Notes: a model not told the origin generated them from the sequence alone. A DNA stretch of 64,000 bases from Bradyrhizobium sp. U87765 SZCCT0048 (GCF_018131225.1 NZ_JAFCMM010000003.1:756001-820000), one strand, 5' to 3'; counted from the first letter of the stretch, positions 1 to 8,868 are shown. Translations and numbers: made by a program.

Positions 1-74
1 GCCAGTTGTCCGCGACCAACGCATCGAAGCGGGAGACTGGCTAACGCGATCGAGCCAGCTCCCACAGGCCGGTT

Positions 75-1076
75 CTAACGCGATACGGACAAGACGATTT
101 TGCCCGTCGCTTTGCGAGCTTCGATGAGCTCATGAGCCTGTCGCGCTTCGGAGAGCGGCAGAATACTGGACGGTTGCAGATGAACCGCGCCACTCTCAAC
201 GAGACGGATCGCAGCCTCAGCCGCCTGATACCAGCGATCGGGATGCTTGGCGGCGAGGCCACTGATTGTGTAGCCGAGAACGCCCTTTGCGCCGAACCAT
301 AGATCGAACGCCGAGATTTTGGCGGCCTCAGAAGCAGATGCGTTGCCGAAGTAGGCCACGCGTCCCATGGGCTTGAGAACGCTCAGGGAGCGAATGAGCG
401 TTTCCCCGCCGAGGCTTTCAAGCACGATGTCGACGCCCGCCCGGTCAGTATGGTCGCGAATGACCTTGTCGAACTCGTCATGGAGCAAAACAACGTCACA
501 CCCTGCATTCAACGCGGCCTCACGTTTGGCGGCAGATCCGACCACCCCGATAACCCTGGCAGCACCCAGGGCCTTCGCATATTGCGCGGCAAGCGTTCCG
601 ACGCCGCCGGCTGCGGCCTGAATAAGGACGGTGTCGCCTCGTCGGATTCGCGCGACATCTGCAAGAAGCTGGTAGGCGGTCACGGCCGCGCAGGGAAAGC
701 CGGCGCCCTCTTCGAACGAGAGGACCCGCTCCGGGCGCCGCAGTGAGATGGCGAGCCTTGCATCGACCACGACGCGTTCCGCATAGCCGTTCAACGGCCG
801 GCCCGGAGACCAGGCGAAGGCCGCGACGGCCTCCCCCAGCGCAAACTTCGCCACATTCGCTCCGAGTTCGGCGACGACACCTGCCACTTCAAGTCCCGGA
901 ACAGCAATGGGATCCCCGCCAAGCATGCCCCTGCGATGCATGATTTCGGCGAAATTGACGCCAGCGGCGCGCACGTCGATGGCGATATGTCCCGGTTGAG
1001 GCCGGGGCTCATCGACATCGACGAGAGACAACTGTTCGGGGCCGCCAAAGACACGAAACTGGATAGCTTTCATCAT
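75..1076 (-). CDS. MDR-family NADPH:quinone oxidoreductase-like protein
   Basis: A 333-residue medium-chain dehydrogenase/reductase without zinc ligands. The N-terminal GroES-like domain (about residues 1-120) has the PGLEVAGVVAELG segment. The cofactor-binding Rossmann part carries AAAGGVGTLAAQYAKALGA near residues 155-173, as in zeta-crystallin-type quinone oxidoreductases. Such enzymes use NADPH to reduce quinones or enones; the substrate here cannot be told from sequence. Two adjacent Met codons (1076 and 1073) are possible starts. It diverges from the secreted ABM protein at 1350, with 273 bases between them. The last 74 bases at the left window edge hold nothing recognisable. Confidence 0.8.
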   Translation of the reverse strand: MMKAIQFRVFGGPEQLSLVDVDEPRPQPGHIAIDVRAAGVNFAEIMHRRGMLGGDPIAVPGLEVAGVVAELGANVAKFALGEAVAAFAWSPGRPLNGYAERVVVDARLAISLRRPERVLSFEEGAGFPCAAVTAYQLLADVARIRRGDTVLIQAAAGGVGTLAAQYAKALGAARVIGVVGSAAKREAALNAGCDVVLLHDEFDKVIRDHTDRAGVDIVLESLGGETLIRSLSVLKPMGRVAYFGNASASEAAKISAFDLWFGAKGVLGYTISGLAAKHPDRWYQAAEAAIRLVESGAVHLQPSSILPLSEARQAHELIEARKATGKIVLSVSR

Positions 1077-1349
1077 TCACATCATGTGGTTTCAACGCGA
1101 CGAGGTTAAATGAGGTCGTCAGATCGATAACTCGGTGTCGCGACATGACATCGGTGACGCGGGTTCATGAATCGCCTGGGTCTGGTTGCGGGAGACTGGC
1201 AACAAGCCCGCATCCCCGCGCGACATGATTGTTGCTTCTCGATCATGAGACAGATGTTCGCAGTCGCAATAGTCACTTGCCAATCTGGACTTCATATTCG
1301 GGCAGGCACGATGCCTGAAGATCTTGATCCCAATTACGGAGATGAACGG

Positions 1350-1754
1350 ATGACTACGAAGAGACCCCTTCGGCGCTGTGCCGTGATCGCTGTTCTGATG
1401 TCGATCAATCTCATGGGAATACAAAAGGCGGTGGCAGCCTATCAGGCCCCCATCAATGACACCGGCGTTCGGGTCGTCGCTGTTTTGAAAGCCAAGCCAG
1501 GCCTGGAAGACGATACAAAGAAGGCGCTTCTATCCGTCGCACAGGAATCGCGCCAGGAAGACGGCTGTGTACGCTACGAAATCAACCAGCCCGCGGACGA
1601 CCCGAGCGTGTTTGTCTTCTATGAGGTCTGGCGCTCCCGCGCAGACCTGAACGCTCATTTTGAGAAGCCCTACTTCAAGGCGGTTGCAGACCGGCTTGGC
1701 GCACTCCTGGTTCAGCCAGCCGATCTGAAAATACTCGAGCCCGTCAGGCCTTGA
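1350..1754 (+). CDS. Secreted ABM-domain (antibiotic biosynthesis monooxygenase-like) protein
   Basis: The frame is open from 1167, but the ATG at 1350 is preferred: GGAG lies 8 bases upstream, and the protein then begins with a basic-hydrophobic signal peptide (KRPLRR, then a hydrophobic stretch ending AVAA near residue 30). The mature part of about 100 residues matches the ABM/dimeric alpha-beta-barrel fold, with VVAVLKAKPGLEDD at its start, the SRQEDGCVRYEI core and FYEVWRSRADLNAHFEKPYF. ABM proteins are small cofactor-free oxygenases or quinol-processing proteins that usually dimerise. Export of an ABM protein is less common than the cytoplasmic form. Possible functional partner: the divergent quinone oxidoreductase. 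Confidence 0.75.
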   Translation: MTTKRPLRRCAVIAVLMSINLMGIQKAVAAYQAPINDTGVRVVAVLKAKPGLEDDTKKALLSVAQESRQEDGCVRYEINQPADDPSVFVFYEVWRSRADLNAHFEKPYFKAVADRLGALLVQPADLKILEPVRP

Positions 1755-2014
1755 TCCGCCGAGCGCAGAAGAACGTATCAGGTTTGGCCGCCCGTCATCG
1801 CGACAGCAACTGTATCAGGCAGGCATCGATCGCGTGATCGCGCAAATGCCGCAGCCTGCCCTCGCGCGCGACCCTGCAAATGGGCCAGCGCAACAACAAC
1901 CGAAAGGCGCTTCTCGTCATCCCTGACGAGAAGCTGGCCTTCTTCGAGTTCGTCCGACCTGCGTCCGTACGAAAAGCCTGCACGAGCAGTGACATACCAT
2001 GGCGGGTGCCGCAC

Positions 2015-3157
2015 TCAGTCCCAGCTCAGCGCCCCGCCGTTCTGGTACTCGATGACCCGCGTCTCGAAGAAGTTCTTCTCCTTCTTGAGGTCCATCGCCT
2101 CGGACATCCACGGGAACGGATTCTCGACCTGAGCGAACACCGGCGCGAGCCCGAGCTGGGCGCAGCGGCGGTTGGCGATGAAATGCATATACTGCTCGCA
2201 CAGCGCCGCGTTGAGACCGAGGAAGCCGCGCGGCATGGTGTCCCGGCCGTAGGCGGCCTCGAGCTGGGCGGCATCGTGCAGCATCTGGCGCGTCTCCTCC
2301 TGGAACGCCCTGGTCCACAGCTGCGGGTTCTCGATCTTGATCTGATTGATGACGTCGATACCGAAGTTCAGGTGAATCGACTCGTCGCGCAGGATGTACT
2401 GGTACTGCTCGGCGATGCCGACCATCTTGTTGCGCCGTCCCAGCGACAGAATCTGGGCGAACCCCGTGTAGAACCACATGCCCTCGAACACGACATAGAA
2501 GGCGATGAGGTCGCGCAGGAATGCCTGGTCCTTCTCCAGCGTGCCCGTGGTGAACTCCGGATTGTCGATATTCTGGGTGTGCTTGAGCGCCCACGCCGCC
2601 TTGTCGGTGATCGACGGCACTTCCCGGTACATGTTGAACAGCTCGCCCTCGTCGAGGCCGAGGCTTTCGACGATGTACTGGAAGGTGTGGGTATGCACAG
2701 CTTCCTCGAACGCCTGGCGCAGCAGGTACTGGCGGCATTCCGGATTGGTGAGATGGCGATAGATCGCCAGCACGATGTTGTTGGCGACCAGCGATTCCGA
2801 CGCGGCGAAGAAGCCGAGATTGCGCTTGATCATGCGCCGCTCGTCCTCGCTCAGGCCGTCGCGCGACTTCCACAGCGCGATATCGGCCTGCATCGACACT
2901 TCGGTCGGCATCCAGTGGTTGTTGCAGCCGGCGAGATACTTCTCCCACGCCCACTTGTATTTCAGCGGCAGCAGCTGGTTGACGTCGGCACGCGAGTTGA
3001 TCATCGCCTTGTCGTCGACGCGAACGCGTCCGCCGGAGCGATCGATGATGCGATCGGACGGCGCGGCAGCGGCCTCCACCGGCGCAGTGCGCCCGGCGAA
3101 GGCGGGATGGAGAGGCGCAGCGGGCGGCGGCGATACGGGGTCGGACCAGTCGAGCAT
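2015..3157 (-). CDS. nrdB: Class Ic ribonucleotide reductase, small (beta/R2) subunit
   Basis: R2 subunit of 380 residues, providing the metal/radical cofactor for reduction of ribonucleotides. The metal ligands are all present: Glu121 (ESLVANN), Glu152 and His155 (EEAVHTHTF), Glu225 (FEGMWFYTGF), Glu259 and His262 (RDESIHLNFG). At the place of the radical Tyr of class Ia enzymes stands Phe159, as in Chlamydia trachomatis R2, the defining mark of class Ic (Mn/Fe cofactor). The C-terminal tail keeps a Tyr in VIEYQNGG. The start at 3157 (MLDWSDP) is chosen because the upstream in-frame Met at 3238 lies in an extragenic palindrome and an AGGAA sequence precedes 3157. It follows nrdA on the same strand after a 153-base gap holding that palindrome. 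Confidence 0.95.
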   Translation of the reverse strand: MLDWSDPVSPPPAAPLHPAFAGRTAPVEAAAAPSDRIIDRSGGRVRVDDKAMINSRADVNQLLPLKYKWAWEKYLAGCNNHWMPTEVSMQADIALWKSRDGLSEDERRMIKRNLGFFAASESLVANNIVLAIYRHLTNPECRQYLLRQAFEEAVHTHTFQYIVESLGLDEGELFNMYREVPSITDKAAWALKHTQNIDNPEFTTGTLEKDQAFLRDLIAFYVVFEGMWFYTGFAQILSLGRRNKMVGIAEQYQYILRDESIHLNFGIDVINQIKIENPQLWTRAFQEETRQMLHDAAQLEAAYGRDTMPRGFLGLNAALCEQYMHFIANRRCAQLGLAPVFAQVENPFPWMSEAMDLKKEKNFFETRVIEYQNGGALSWD

Positions 3158-3208
3158 GGGTACAGATTCCTGAGAATTCGAGTGCAGAGGCGCGGCGATC
3201 ATCTCAGC

Positions 3209-3294
3209 GTCATGCGCGGGCTTGACCCGCGCATCCATCTTGAGAGCCGCCGCCGAATGATGAGCTGGATGGCCGGGTCAAGCCCGGCCATGAC
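3209..3294. repeat. Extragenic palindrome between nrdA and nrdB
   Basis: Two hairpins, GCGCGGGCTTGACCCGCGC at 3214-3232 and TGGCCGGGTCAAGCCCGGCCA at 3270-3290, are framed by GTCATG and CATGAC, so the whole element is also an inverted repeat. It belongs to the family that translates as MRGLDPRIH or its reverse. Its place inside the nrd operon could affect transcript stability or the nrdA:nrdB ratio; this is inference. Confidence 0.85.
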
Positions 3295-3310
3295 GAAGGT
3301 GGGGCAAGGC

Positions 3311-6190
3311 CTACTGGCACGCCTCGCAGTCGGGATCGTTGATCGAGCACGCCAGCGGCTGCGGCAGCAGGATCGGCTCCGCCGCCTCGACCACCTGGGC
3401 GGTGACGGCGTTGAGCTTGCCGTCCGTGCCCTTCAGCGTCGACTTCTCGACATGGGTGGCGCTGCGCGAACGCAGGTAATAGGTGGTCTTGAGGCCACGC
3501 TCCCAGGCCAGGCGATAGAGCTGGTCGAGTTTCCGGCCCGACGGATTGGCGATGTAGAGATTGAGCGACTGGGCCTGATCGATCCACTTCTGGCGCCGCG
3601 CGGCGGCCTCGATCAGCCAGGACGTATCGATCTCGAACGCCGTGGCATAGAGCGCCTTGAGATCGTCGGGCACACGGTCGATCTGGCCGACGCTGCCGTC
3701 GAAGTATTTGAGGTCGGAGATCATCACCTCGTCCCACAGCCCGCGCGCCTTGAGGTCGTGCACCAGCGCGGCGTTCACCACCGTGAAGTCGCCGGACATG
3801 TTCGACTTGACATAGAGGTTTTGGTAGGCGGGCTCGATCGACTGCGCGACGCCGCAGATGTTGGAAATCGTCGCCGTCGGCGCGATCGCCATCACGTTGG
3901 AGTTGCGCATGCCGACCTTCTGCACGCGGGCGCGCAGCGGCTCCCAGTCGAGTGTCGTCGTCTGGTTGAACGCGACGCCGCCGCGGGCCGCCGACAGATG
4001 TGCGATCGAATCGACCGGCAGGATGCCGCGGCTCCACAGCGAGCCCTCGAACGAGGCGTAGCGGCCGCGCTCGGCGGCAAGGTCGACCGACGCCGAGATG
4101 GCGTGGAAGCTCAGCGCCTCCATGCTGGTGTCGGCGAACGTCACAGCTTCGTCGGAGGCGTAAGGCAGCCGCAGGGTCTGCAGCGCATCGTGAAAGCCCA
4201 TCAGGCCGAGGCCGACCGGGCGATGCTGCAGGTTGGAACGGCGCGCTTCCGGGATGGTGTAGAAATTGACGTCGATGACGTTGTCCAGCATGCGCACCGC
4301 GGTCTTCACTGTGCGCGCCAGCTTGTCGTGATCGAGCCCCTGCGGCGTCACATGGGCGGCAAGGTTGACCGAACCGAGGTTGCACACCGCGACCTCAGTG
4401 TCCGAGGTGTTGAGGGTGATCTCGGTGCACAGGTTCGAGGAGTGCACGACGCCGATGTGGTTCTGCGGCGAGCGGATGTTGCAGGGATCCTTGAAGGTGA
4501 TCCAGGGGTGGCCGGTCTCGAACAGCATGGTCAGCATGCGGCGCCACAGGTCGACCGCGCGCAGGGTCTTGGACACACGCATCTCGCCGCGCGCGGCTTT
4601 GGTCTCGTAGCCTTCATATGCCGCGGCGAACGCCGGGCCATAGAGATCGTGCAGGTCGGGCGTCTCGTCGGGCGAGAAAAGTGTCCACGGTCCATCGCTC
4701 GCGACACGCTGCATGAACAGATCCGGCACCCAGTTGGCGGTGTTCATGTCATGGGTGCGGCGGCGGTCGTCGCCGGTGTTCTTGCGGAGATCGAGGAACT
4801 CCTCGATGTCGACATGCCAGGTCTCGAGATAGGCGCACACCGCGCCCTTGCGCTTGCCACCCTGGTTGACCGCGATCGCGGTGTCGTTGGCGACCTTCAG
4901 GAATGGCACCACCCCCTGGCTTTCGCCATTGGTGCCCTTGATGTGCGCGCCGAGGCCACGCACCCGCGTCCAGTCATTGCCGAGACCGCCGGAATATTTC
5001 GCCAGCAGCGCGTTGTCCTTGATCGACTTGAAAATGCCGTCGAGGTCGTCGGACACCGTAGTGAGGAAGCACGACGACAGCTGCGGTCGCAACGTGCCGG
5101 CGTTGAACAGCGTCGGGGTCGAGGCCATGAAGTCGAACGACGACAACAGGTCGTAGAACTCGATGGCGCGCGCCTCGCGATCGATCTCGCGCACTGCAAC
5201 ACCCATGGCGACGCGCATGAAGAACGCCTGCGGCAGCTCGAAGCGGGTGCCGTCGGCATGCAGGAAATAACGGTCATACAAGGTCTGCAGGCCCAGGAAC
5301 TGAAACTGCTGGTCACGCTCCGGCTTCAGCGCCGCGGCGAGACGGCCAAGGTCGAAGCGGCGCAGCTCGGGGTCGAGCAGCTCATGGCTGATGCCGGTGT
5401 CGATATAGGCCTTGAAGTAATCGGCGTAGAGCCCGGCCATGTCGGCCTGGCTCGCCTGCTGGTCGCGCTTGAACACGAAGGTCAGCGCCTCGCGGCGCAG
5501 CGCGTCGAGCAGCAGCCGCGCGCTGACATAGGCGTAGTTCGGCTCCTGTTCGATCAGGGTCCGCGCCGCCATCACCAGCGCCTGCGCCAATTCGTCGGCC
5601 GTCATGCCGTCATAGAGATTGCGGCGCGCCTCGGCGAGCACCGGCGCGGCGCTGACGCCGTCGAGTCCGTCGCAGGCTTCCGCCAGCACGCGCTGCAGCC
5701 GCGCCTCGTCGAGCGCGCGCAGCGTGCCGTCCTGGCCCTTGACGCGAAGCGCCGGCGCCACTGACGACGTCTCCGGCACCACCGCGTCGCGGCGCGCCTT
5801 GGCGCGCTCCTCGCGGTACAGCACATAGGCGCGCGCCGCCTTGTGGTGGCCGCCGCGCATCAGCGACAGTTCGACCTGGTCCTGGATGTCCTCGATGTGC
5901 AGCGCGCGCTGGGAATCGACCCGCCGCGTCAGCGCGGAGACAACCTGCACGGTGAGTTCTTCGACGATCTCATGGACGCGGCGCGACGCCGCCGCGGCGT
6001 GGCCCTCGACCGCGAGGAAGGCCTTGGTCATGGCCACGGCGATCTTGCCGGCCTCGAACGGGCTGACGCTGCCGTTGCGGCGGATGACATGGAACGCCGG
6101 CGCGGACGACACCGACGCGCCGTCGGACAGGCGCTGGGTCAGGTGGACGGGCGCATGGCCGTTGGTGATGGTTTCAGCGGAGAGAGACAT
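3311..6190 (-). CDS. nrdA: Ribonucleotide reductase, large (alpha/R1) subunit with tandem ATP-cones
   Basis: A 959-residue catalytic subunit that reduces ribonucleoside diphosphates. Residues about 33-135 form an ATP-cone (FHVIRRNGSVSPFEAGKIAVAM, continuing to YVLYREERAKAR). Residues about 150-235 look like a second, weaker ATP-cone, as in chlamydial NrdA. The active-site segment NLCTEITLNTSDTEVAVCNLGS holds the Asn-Cys-Glu triad, SSCFLTTVSDDLDGIF lies in the first redox-Cys region, and the protein ends in the mobile CEACQ dithiol. Start at 6190 (MSLSAET) is preferred over 6220 because AAGGGG precedes it by 7 bases. It is the first gene of nrdAB and is preceded by a 140-base leader that follows the cobalamin riboswitch. 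Confidence 0.95.
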   Translation of the reverse strand: MSLSAETITNGHAPVHLTQRLSDGASVSSAPAFHVIRRNGSVSPFEAGKIAVAMTKAFLAVEGHAAAASRRVHEIVEELTVQVVSALTRRVDSQRALHIEDIQDQVELSLMRGGHHKAARAYVLYREERAKARRDAVVPETSSVAPALRVKGQDGTLRALDEARLQRVLAEACDGLDGVSAAPVLAEARRNLYDGMTADELAQALVMAARTLIEQEPNYAYVSARLLLDALRREALTFVFKRDQQASQADMAGLYADYFKAYIDTGISHELLDPELRRFDLGRLAAALKPERDQQFQFLGLQTLYDRYFLHADGTRFELPQAFFMRVAMGVAVREIDREARAIEFYDLLSSFDFMASTPTLFNAGTLRPQLSSCFLTTVSDDLDGIFKSIKDNALLAKYSGGLGNDWTRVRGLGAHIKGTNGESQGVVPFLKVANDTAIAVNQGGKRKGAVCAYLETWHVDIEEFLDLRKNTGDDRRRTHDMNTANWVPDLFMQRVASDGPWTLFSPDETPDLHDLYGPAFAAAYEGYETKAARGEMRVSKTLRAVDLWRRMLTMLFETGHPWITFKDPCNIRSPQNHIGVVHSSNLCTEITLNTSDTEVAVCNLGSVNLAAHVTPQGLDHDKLARTVKTAVRMLDNVIDVNFYTIPEARRSNLQHRPVGLGLMGFHDALQTLRLPYASDEAVTFADTSMEALSFHAISASVDLAAERGRYASFEGSLWSRGILPVDSIAHLSAARGGVAFNQTTTLDWEPLRARVQKVGMRNSNVMAIAPTATISNICGVAQSIEPAYQNLYVKSNMSGDFTVVNAALVHDLKARGLWDEVMISDLKYFDGSVGQIDRVPDDLKALYATAFEIDTSWLIEAAARRQKWIDQAQSLNLYIANPSGRKLDQLYRLAWERGLKTTYYLRSRSATHVEKSTLKGTDGKLNAVTAQVVEAAEPILLPQPLACSINDPDCEACQ

Positions 6191-6314
6191 TCGGCAACCC
6201 CTTGCTCGATCTTGTTTCAATCTTGGGGCTTGGGCCGAGGGGACGCTGCGTCAGGGCGGCGGACCGTGCGGCCAGCCGTCAGCGAGCGGCCACCGGGACA
6301 CCCCGCCCGTGGAC

Positions 6315-6530
6315 GTGAATCGTGTGTCGCGGCAGGTCTCCTGGCTCCGGGTCATCGCTTCGGTCCGCCTTCCCGGAGCTTCCTTGCGGAAGGCCTCCAG
6401 TGGCTGGTGGGACCGAGACTCGCCGATACAGTTGCGGGGGCAGCGCCGGCCTTGCCGCCGATCAGAACCTGATCGGTAGCGTACCGGCTTCCCTCTTAGC
6501 TTCCGAAGGTAGTGATCCGAAAGAACCGTG
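6315..6530 (-). promoter_or_regulatory. Cobalamin (AdoCbl) riboswitch upstream of nrdAB
   Basis: On the minus strand the region carries the conserved elements of a cobalamin riboswitch in order: AGAGGGAAGCCGGT near the 5' end, CCCGCAACTGTATCGGCG, GCCACTG, GGGAAGGCGG, and an exact B12 box AGCCAGGAGACCTGCC at 6346-6331. The outer ends are approximate. It lies about 140 bases before the nrdA start and points at it, so it most likely represses nrdAB when B12 is available, as described for class Ia nrdAB in Streptomyces where a B12-dependent class II enzyme (NrdJ) takes over. No expression platform could be assigned with certainty. No nrdJ is in this window. Confidence 0.9.
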
Positions 6531-6684
6531 ACCACTACATCTGGTAGGAAGGCGCGATTCGGGTCAATGGGCGCAGATATGTTTTTTTAAGGATGCGGGA
6601 TAGCGGGGACAGTCCGCCGCGCATGAGGGCTCTGTCAGAGCCACCGGCCCGGCCCAAAGTGCCGGGACGCCGGTTCCGCCCCTG

Positions 6685-7047
6685 TCACGCCTTCGGCGGC
6701 TGGGGATTGTAGAAAAAGCGCTCGCGGAAGATCCGGTCGCCACGCCATTCCTGGAGGGCGACCTCGTCCACCCGGCGCTCGCTGCCGTCGAGGTTGATGA
6801 TGTCGAAAATCCAGTGAATGGCGACCCGGTCGCCTTCGACCACCGACGCCATCGCCTTCGATTCGATCTGGCGCATGCGGGCGAGCGCCGCGCGCTCGTG
6901 CGCCACCAGGCCTTCGCGGCCGACCCGCGGCGGTGCCACGTTCTCCTGCATGGTGGCGTCTTCGGTATAGAAGCGCTCGATGGCGCCGGCGTGATCGCCG
7001 CTTTCGACCGCCGCAATAAACTCATCGACCCGTGCACGCGACGGCAT
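6685..7047 (-). CDS. SnoaL-like / NTF2-fold protein
   Basis: A 120-residue protein with the nuclear-transport-factor-2 fold pattern: RVDEFIAAVESGDHAGAIERFYTEDATMQEN, REGLVAHERAAL, then the strand-rich half ending LQEWRGDRIFRERFFYNP. SnoaL-like proteins include small isomerases, hydrolases and many of unknown role. The ATG at 7047 is chosen over a longer open frame because GAAGGGGAA lies directly upstream. The frame extending to 7950 is antisense to the AraC gene. A small hairpin (GGCTCT/AGAGCC, 6628-6642) lies downstream. Confidence 0.7.
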   Translation of the reverse strand: MPSRARVDEFIAAVESGDHAGAIERFYTEDATMQENVAPPRVGREGLVAHERAALARMRQIESKAMASVVEGDRVAIHWIFDIINLDGSERRVDEVALQEWRGDRIFRERFFYNPQPPKA

Positions 7048-7215
7048 GGCATTCCCCTTCGCCGGTTCCAGACTCGGCATGCAAGATAGGCAGCGCTGGC
7101 ATAACCTCAAGGACGAGGTTCCAGCCATTTCAAATGCCCCGCGACATGCGATAAGGCCCTGTTCGCGCTGCGGGAACCTGCCCCTCCGCGACCCATTTGC
7201 GCCCCTCAATCGAGC

Positions 7216-7962
7216 ATGCCGAACAACCTTCGATACGACTATGTCGGCCACCGTTGGCTGCGCGAAGGCGCCGACTGGATCGGCTGCCGGCCGGACGGCC
7301 TCGAGCTGCACTATCACGACGAGGTGCAGGTCTCGGTGGTATGGAACGGCCATCGTGACTTCCGCATCGGCCGCCAGGCGCTGCGGCTCGCCCCCGGCCA
7401 GATGCTGCTGGTGCCGCACCGCCGCGCCCACCGTGCGCTGCCCTCGCTGCAACGCGCGCTGCGCTCGACCGAATTCTTCGTCACACCCGACAGCCTGCCC
7501 ACCGGCATGCGCCAGCAGCTCGCCGAGAGCGACTATCTCGTCGCCGACGCGCCGGCGCTGCTGGCGGCCCAGCCCGGCGACGTCGGTGATCTGCTGGTTT
7601 CGTGGGTGCGCGACGGCGCGACGCCGCCGCCATGGCGCGGCCCCCGTGCCCGCGCCGGCGTCGATGCCGAGCTGCTGGAGGCGGCGACGCGCTACACCAG
7701 CGTCGCCGAGGCGGCACGCGCGCTGTCGTGCAGCCGCGAGGGGTTCATCCGTGCATTCTCGCGCCACGCCGGCATGACGCCCCATGCCTATCGCATCAAC
7801 GAGCGGCTCAACCGCGGCCGCGAACTGCTGCGCCAGCGCGAGAACATCTCCGACACCGCCTATGCCGCGGGCTTCAGCGACCAGAGCCATTTCGGCCGGC
7901 TTTTCCTGCGTTATTTCGGCGCCACGCCGGGCCAGTTCCGCGCTGCCCACACCGCCCGCTGA
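7216..7962 (+). CDS. AraC-family transcriptional regulator
   Basis: A 248-residue regulator. The N-terminal part (residues 1-110) has the cupin-like AraC_binding pattern: LELHYHDEVQVSVVWNG, LRLAPGQMLLVPHRRAHRA. The C-terminal 90 residues hold the two helix-turn-helix motifs typical of AraC proteins: SVAEAARALSCSREGFIRAFSRHAG and ISDTAYAAGFSDQSHFGRLF with the family ending YFGATPGQFR. The small N-terminal sensor domain suggests a small-molecule ligand, not identifiable. It lies just upstream of the TauE permease gene (63 bases apart, same strand), which is the obvious candidate target; this is inference from position. Confidence 0.85.
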   Translation: MPNNLRYDYVGHRWLREGADWIGCRPDGLELHYHDEVQVSVVWNGHRDFRIGRQALRLAPGQMLLVPHRRAHRALPSLQRALRSTEFFVTPDSLPTGMRQQLAESDYLVADAPALLAAQPGDVGDLLVSWVRDGATPPPWRGPRARAGVDAELLEAATRYTSVAEAARALSCSREGFIRAFSRHAGMTPHAYRINERLNRGRELLRQRENISDTAYAAGFSDQSHFGRLFLRYFGATPGQFRAAHTAR

Positions 7963-8025
7963 GCCGTCACTTTCGTTCTAGCGCGCCTGCTGCCCGCCGT
8001 GATCCAAGGCCGGCAGGAGACCGAC

Positions 8026-8784
8026 ATGACGATTTCGGAAATGGCGCTGCTTGCGACCGCGGGCTTCGGCGCGGGCGTGCTCAACGCGGTGGCCGGCGGC
8101 GGCACAATTTTCACGTTCTCGGCGCTGCTCGCGATCGGCGTGCCCCCGGTCGCCGCGAACGCCACCAGCGCGACCGCGATGGTGATGGGATCGACCGCGT
8201 CCGCCATCGCCTACCGCCGCGAACTCGCCGCCGCATTCCGACGGCTGCTGCCGCTGTGCGTTATCTCCATGATCGGCGGCGGCCTCGGCGGCGCGCTGCT
8301 GCTGTGGTCCGGCGACCATGCCTTCCGCGCGCTGGTGCCCTGGCTACTGCTGTTTGCCACTGTGCTGTTCGCTCTCGCGCGTCCACTGCAGAAGCTGGTG
8401 CAGGCACGCGCCGCCTTGCGGCCGAACGGCGAAGGACCCGACCTCGCGCTGCCCGCCCAGGGCCTCGTCTCGATCTATGGCGGCTACTTTGGCGCCGGCA
8501 TGGGCGTGATGATGCTGGCGTCGCTGTCGCTGTCCCGTGACAACGACTATCACGCGGTGAACGCGGCCAAGAACCTGCTGTCGATCGTGCTGCAGGCGGT
8601 CGCCGCCATCGTCTTCCTCGTCTCCGGCCTCGTCGATCTCAAGCTCAGCCTGCTGCTCGCCGTGGCCAGCATCCTCGGCGGCTGGAGCGGCGTCGCCGTC
8701 GCCCGGCGCATCCCGGAGACGCTGGTGCGCAGCTTTGTCATCGTCAGCGGCTTCGCCCTGACGATCTGGTACTTCGTGACCTGA
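8026..8784 (+). CDS. TauE/SafE-family membrane permease (putative anion exporter)
   Basis: A 252-residue inner membrane protein with about seven hydrophobic segments and the family pattern: AGFGAGVLNAVAGGGTIFTFSALLAIGVPPVAANATSA at the N-terminus and VSIYGGYFGAGMGVMMLA in the middle repeat. Members move sulfite, sulfoacetate or other organosulfonates or organic anions outward. The ATG at 8026 is chosen over 7999 because AGGAG lies 6 bases upstream. It follows an AraC regulator on the same strand and is closed by a clear terminator. The substrate is not deducible. Confidence 0.82.
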   Translation: MTISEMALLATAGFGAGVLNAVAGGGTIFTFSALLAIGVPPVAANATSATAMVMGSTASAIAYRRELAAAFRRLLPLCVISMIGGGLGGALLLWSGDHAFRALVPWLLLFATVLFALARPLQKLVQARAALRPNGEGPDLALPAQGLVSIYGGYFGAGMGVMMLASLSLSRDNDYHAVNAAKNLLSIVLQAVAAIVFLVSGLVDLKLSLLLAVASILGGWSGVAVARRIPETLVRSFVIVSGFALTIWYFVT

Positions 8785-8830
8785 CCGGCGCCGCAGCCCT
8801 CGTCCCACCTCTTCACAGTCCGAATGCCCC

Positions 8831-8868
8831 GCCGGGCGCGCCAATGGCGCGTCCGGCTTTTTGCTTTT
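8831..8868 (+). terminator. Intrinsic terminator after the TauE gene
   Basis: A 12-bp stem (GCCGGGCGCGCC / GGCGCGTCCGGC, one G-U pair) with a 3-base loop is followed by TTTTTGCTTTT. It sits 46 bases after the permease stop codon. Confidence 0.85.

Noticed and set aside
1167..1349. A 61-codon N-terminal extension of the ABM protein
   Set aside because: The ATG at 1350 has a ribosome site and yields a proper signal peptide; the extension has neither a family match nor a ribosome site.
3158..3238. A longer nrdB start at 3238
   Set aside because: The added residues are the translation of an extragenic palindrome; a ribosome site precedes 3157 instead.
1880..5764. A 1294-codon open frame on the plus strand
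   Set aside because: It is antisense to nrdB and nrdA, has no recognisable domains, and is rich in Arg, His, Leu and Val as expected from the complement of high-GC codons.
6685..7950. A 421-residue protein from a long minus-strand frame
   Set aside because: Only the last 120 residues match a family (SnoaL-like), with a strong ribosome site before 7047; the rest is antisense to the AraC gene.
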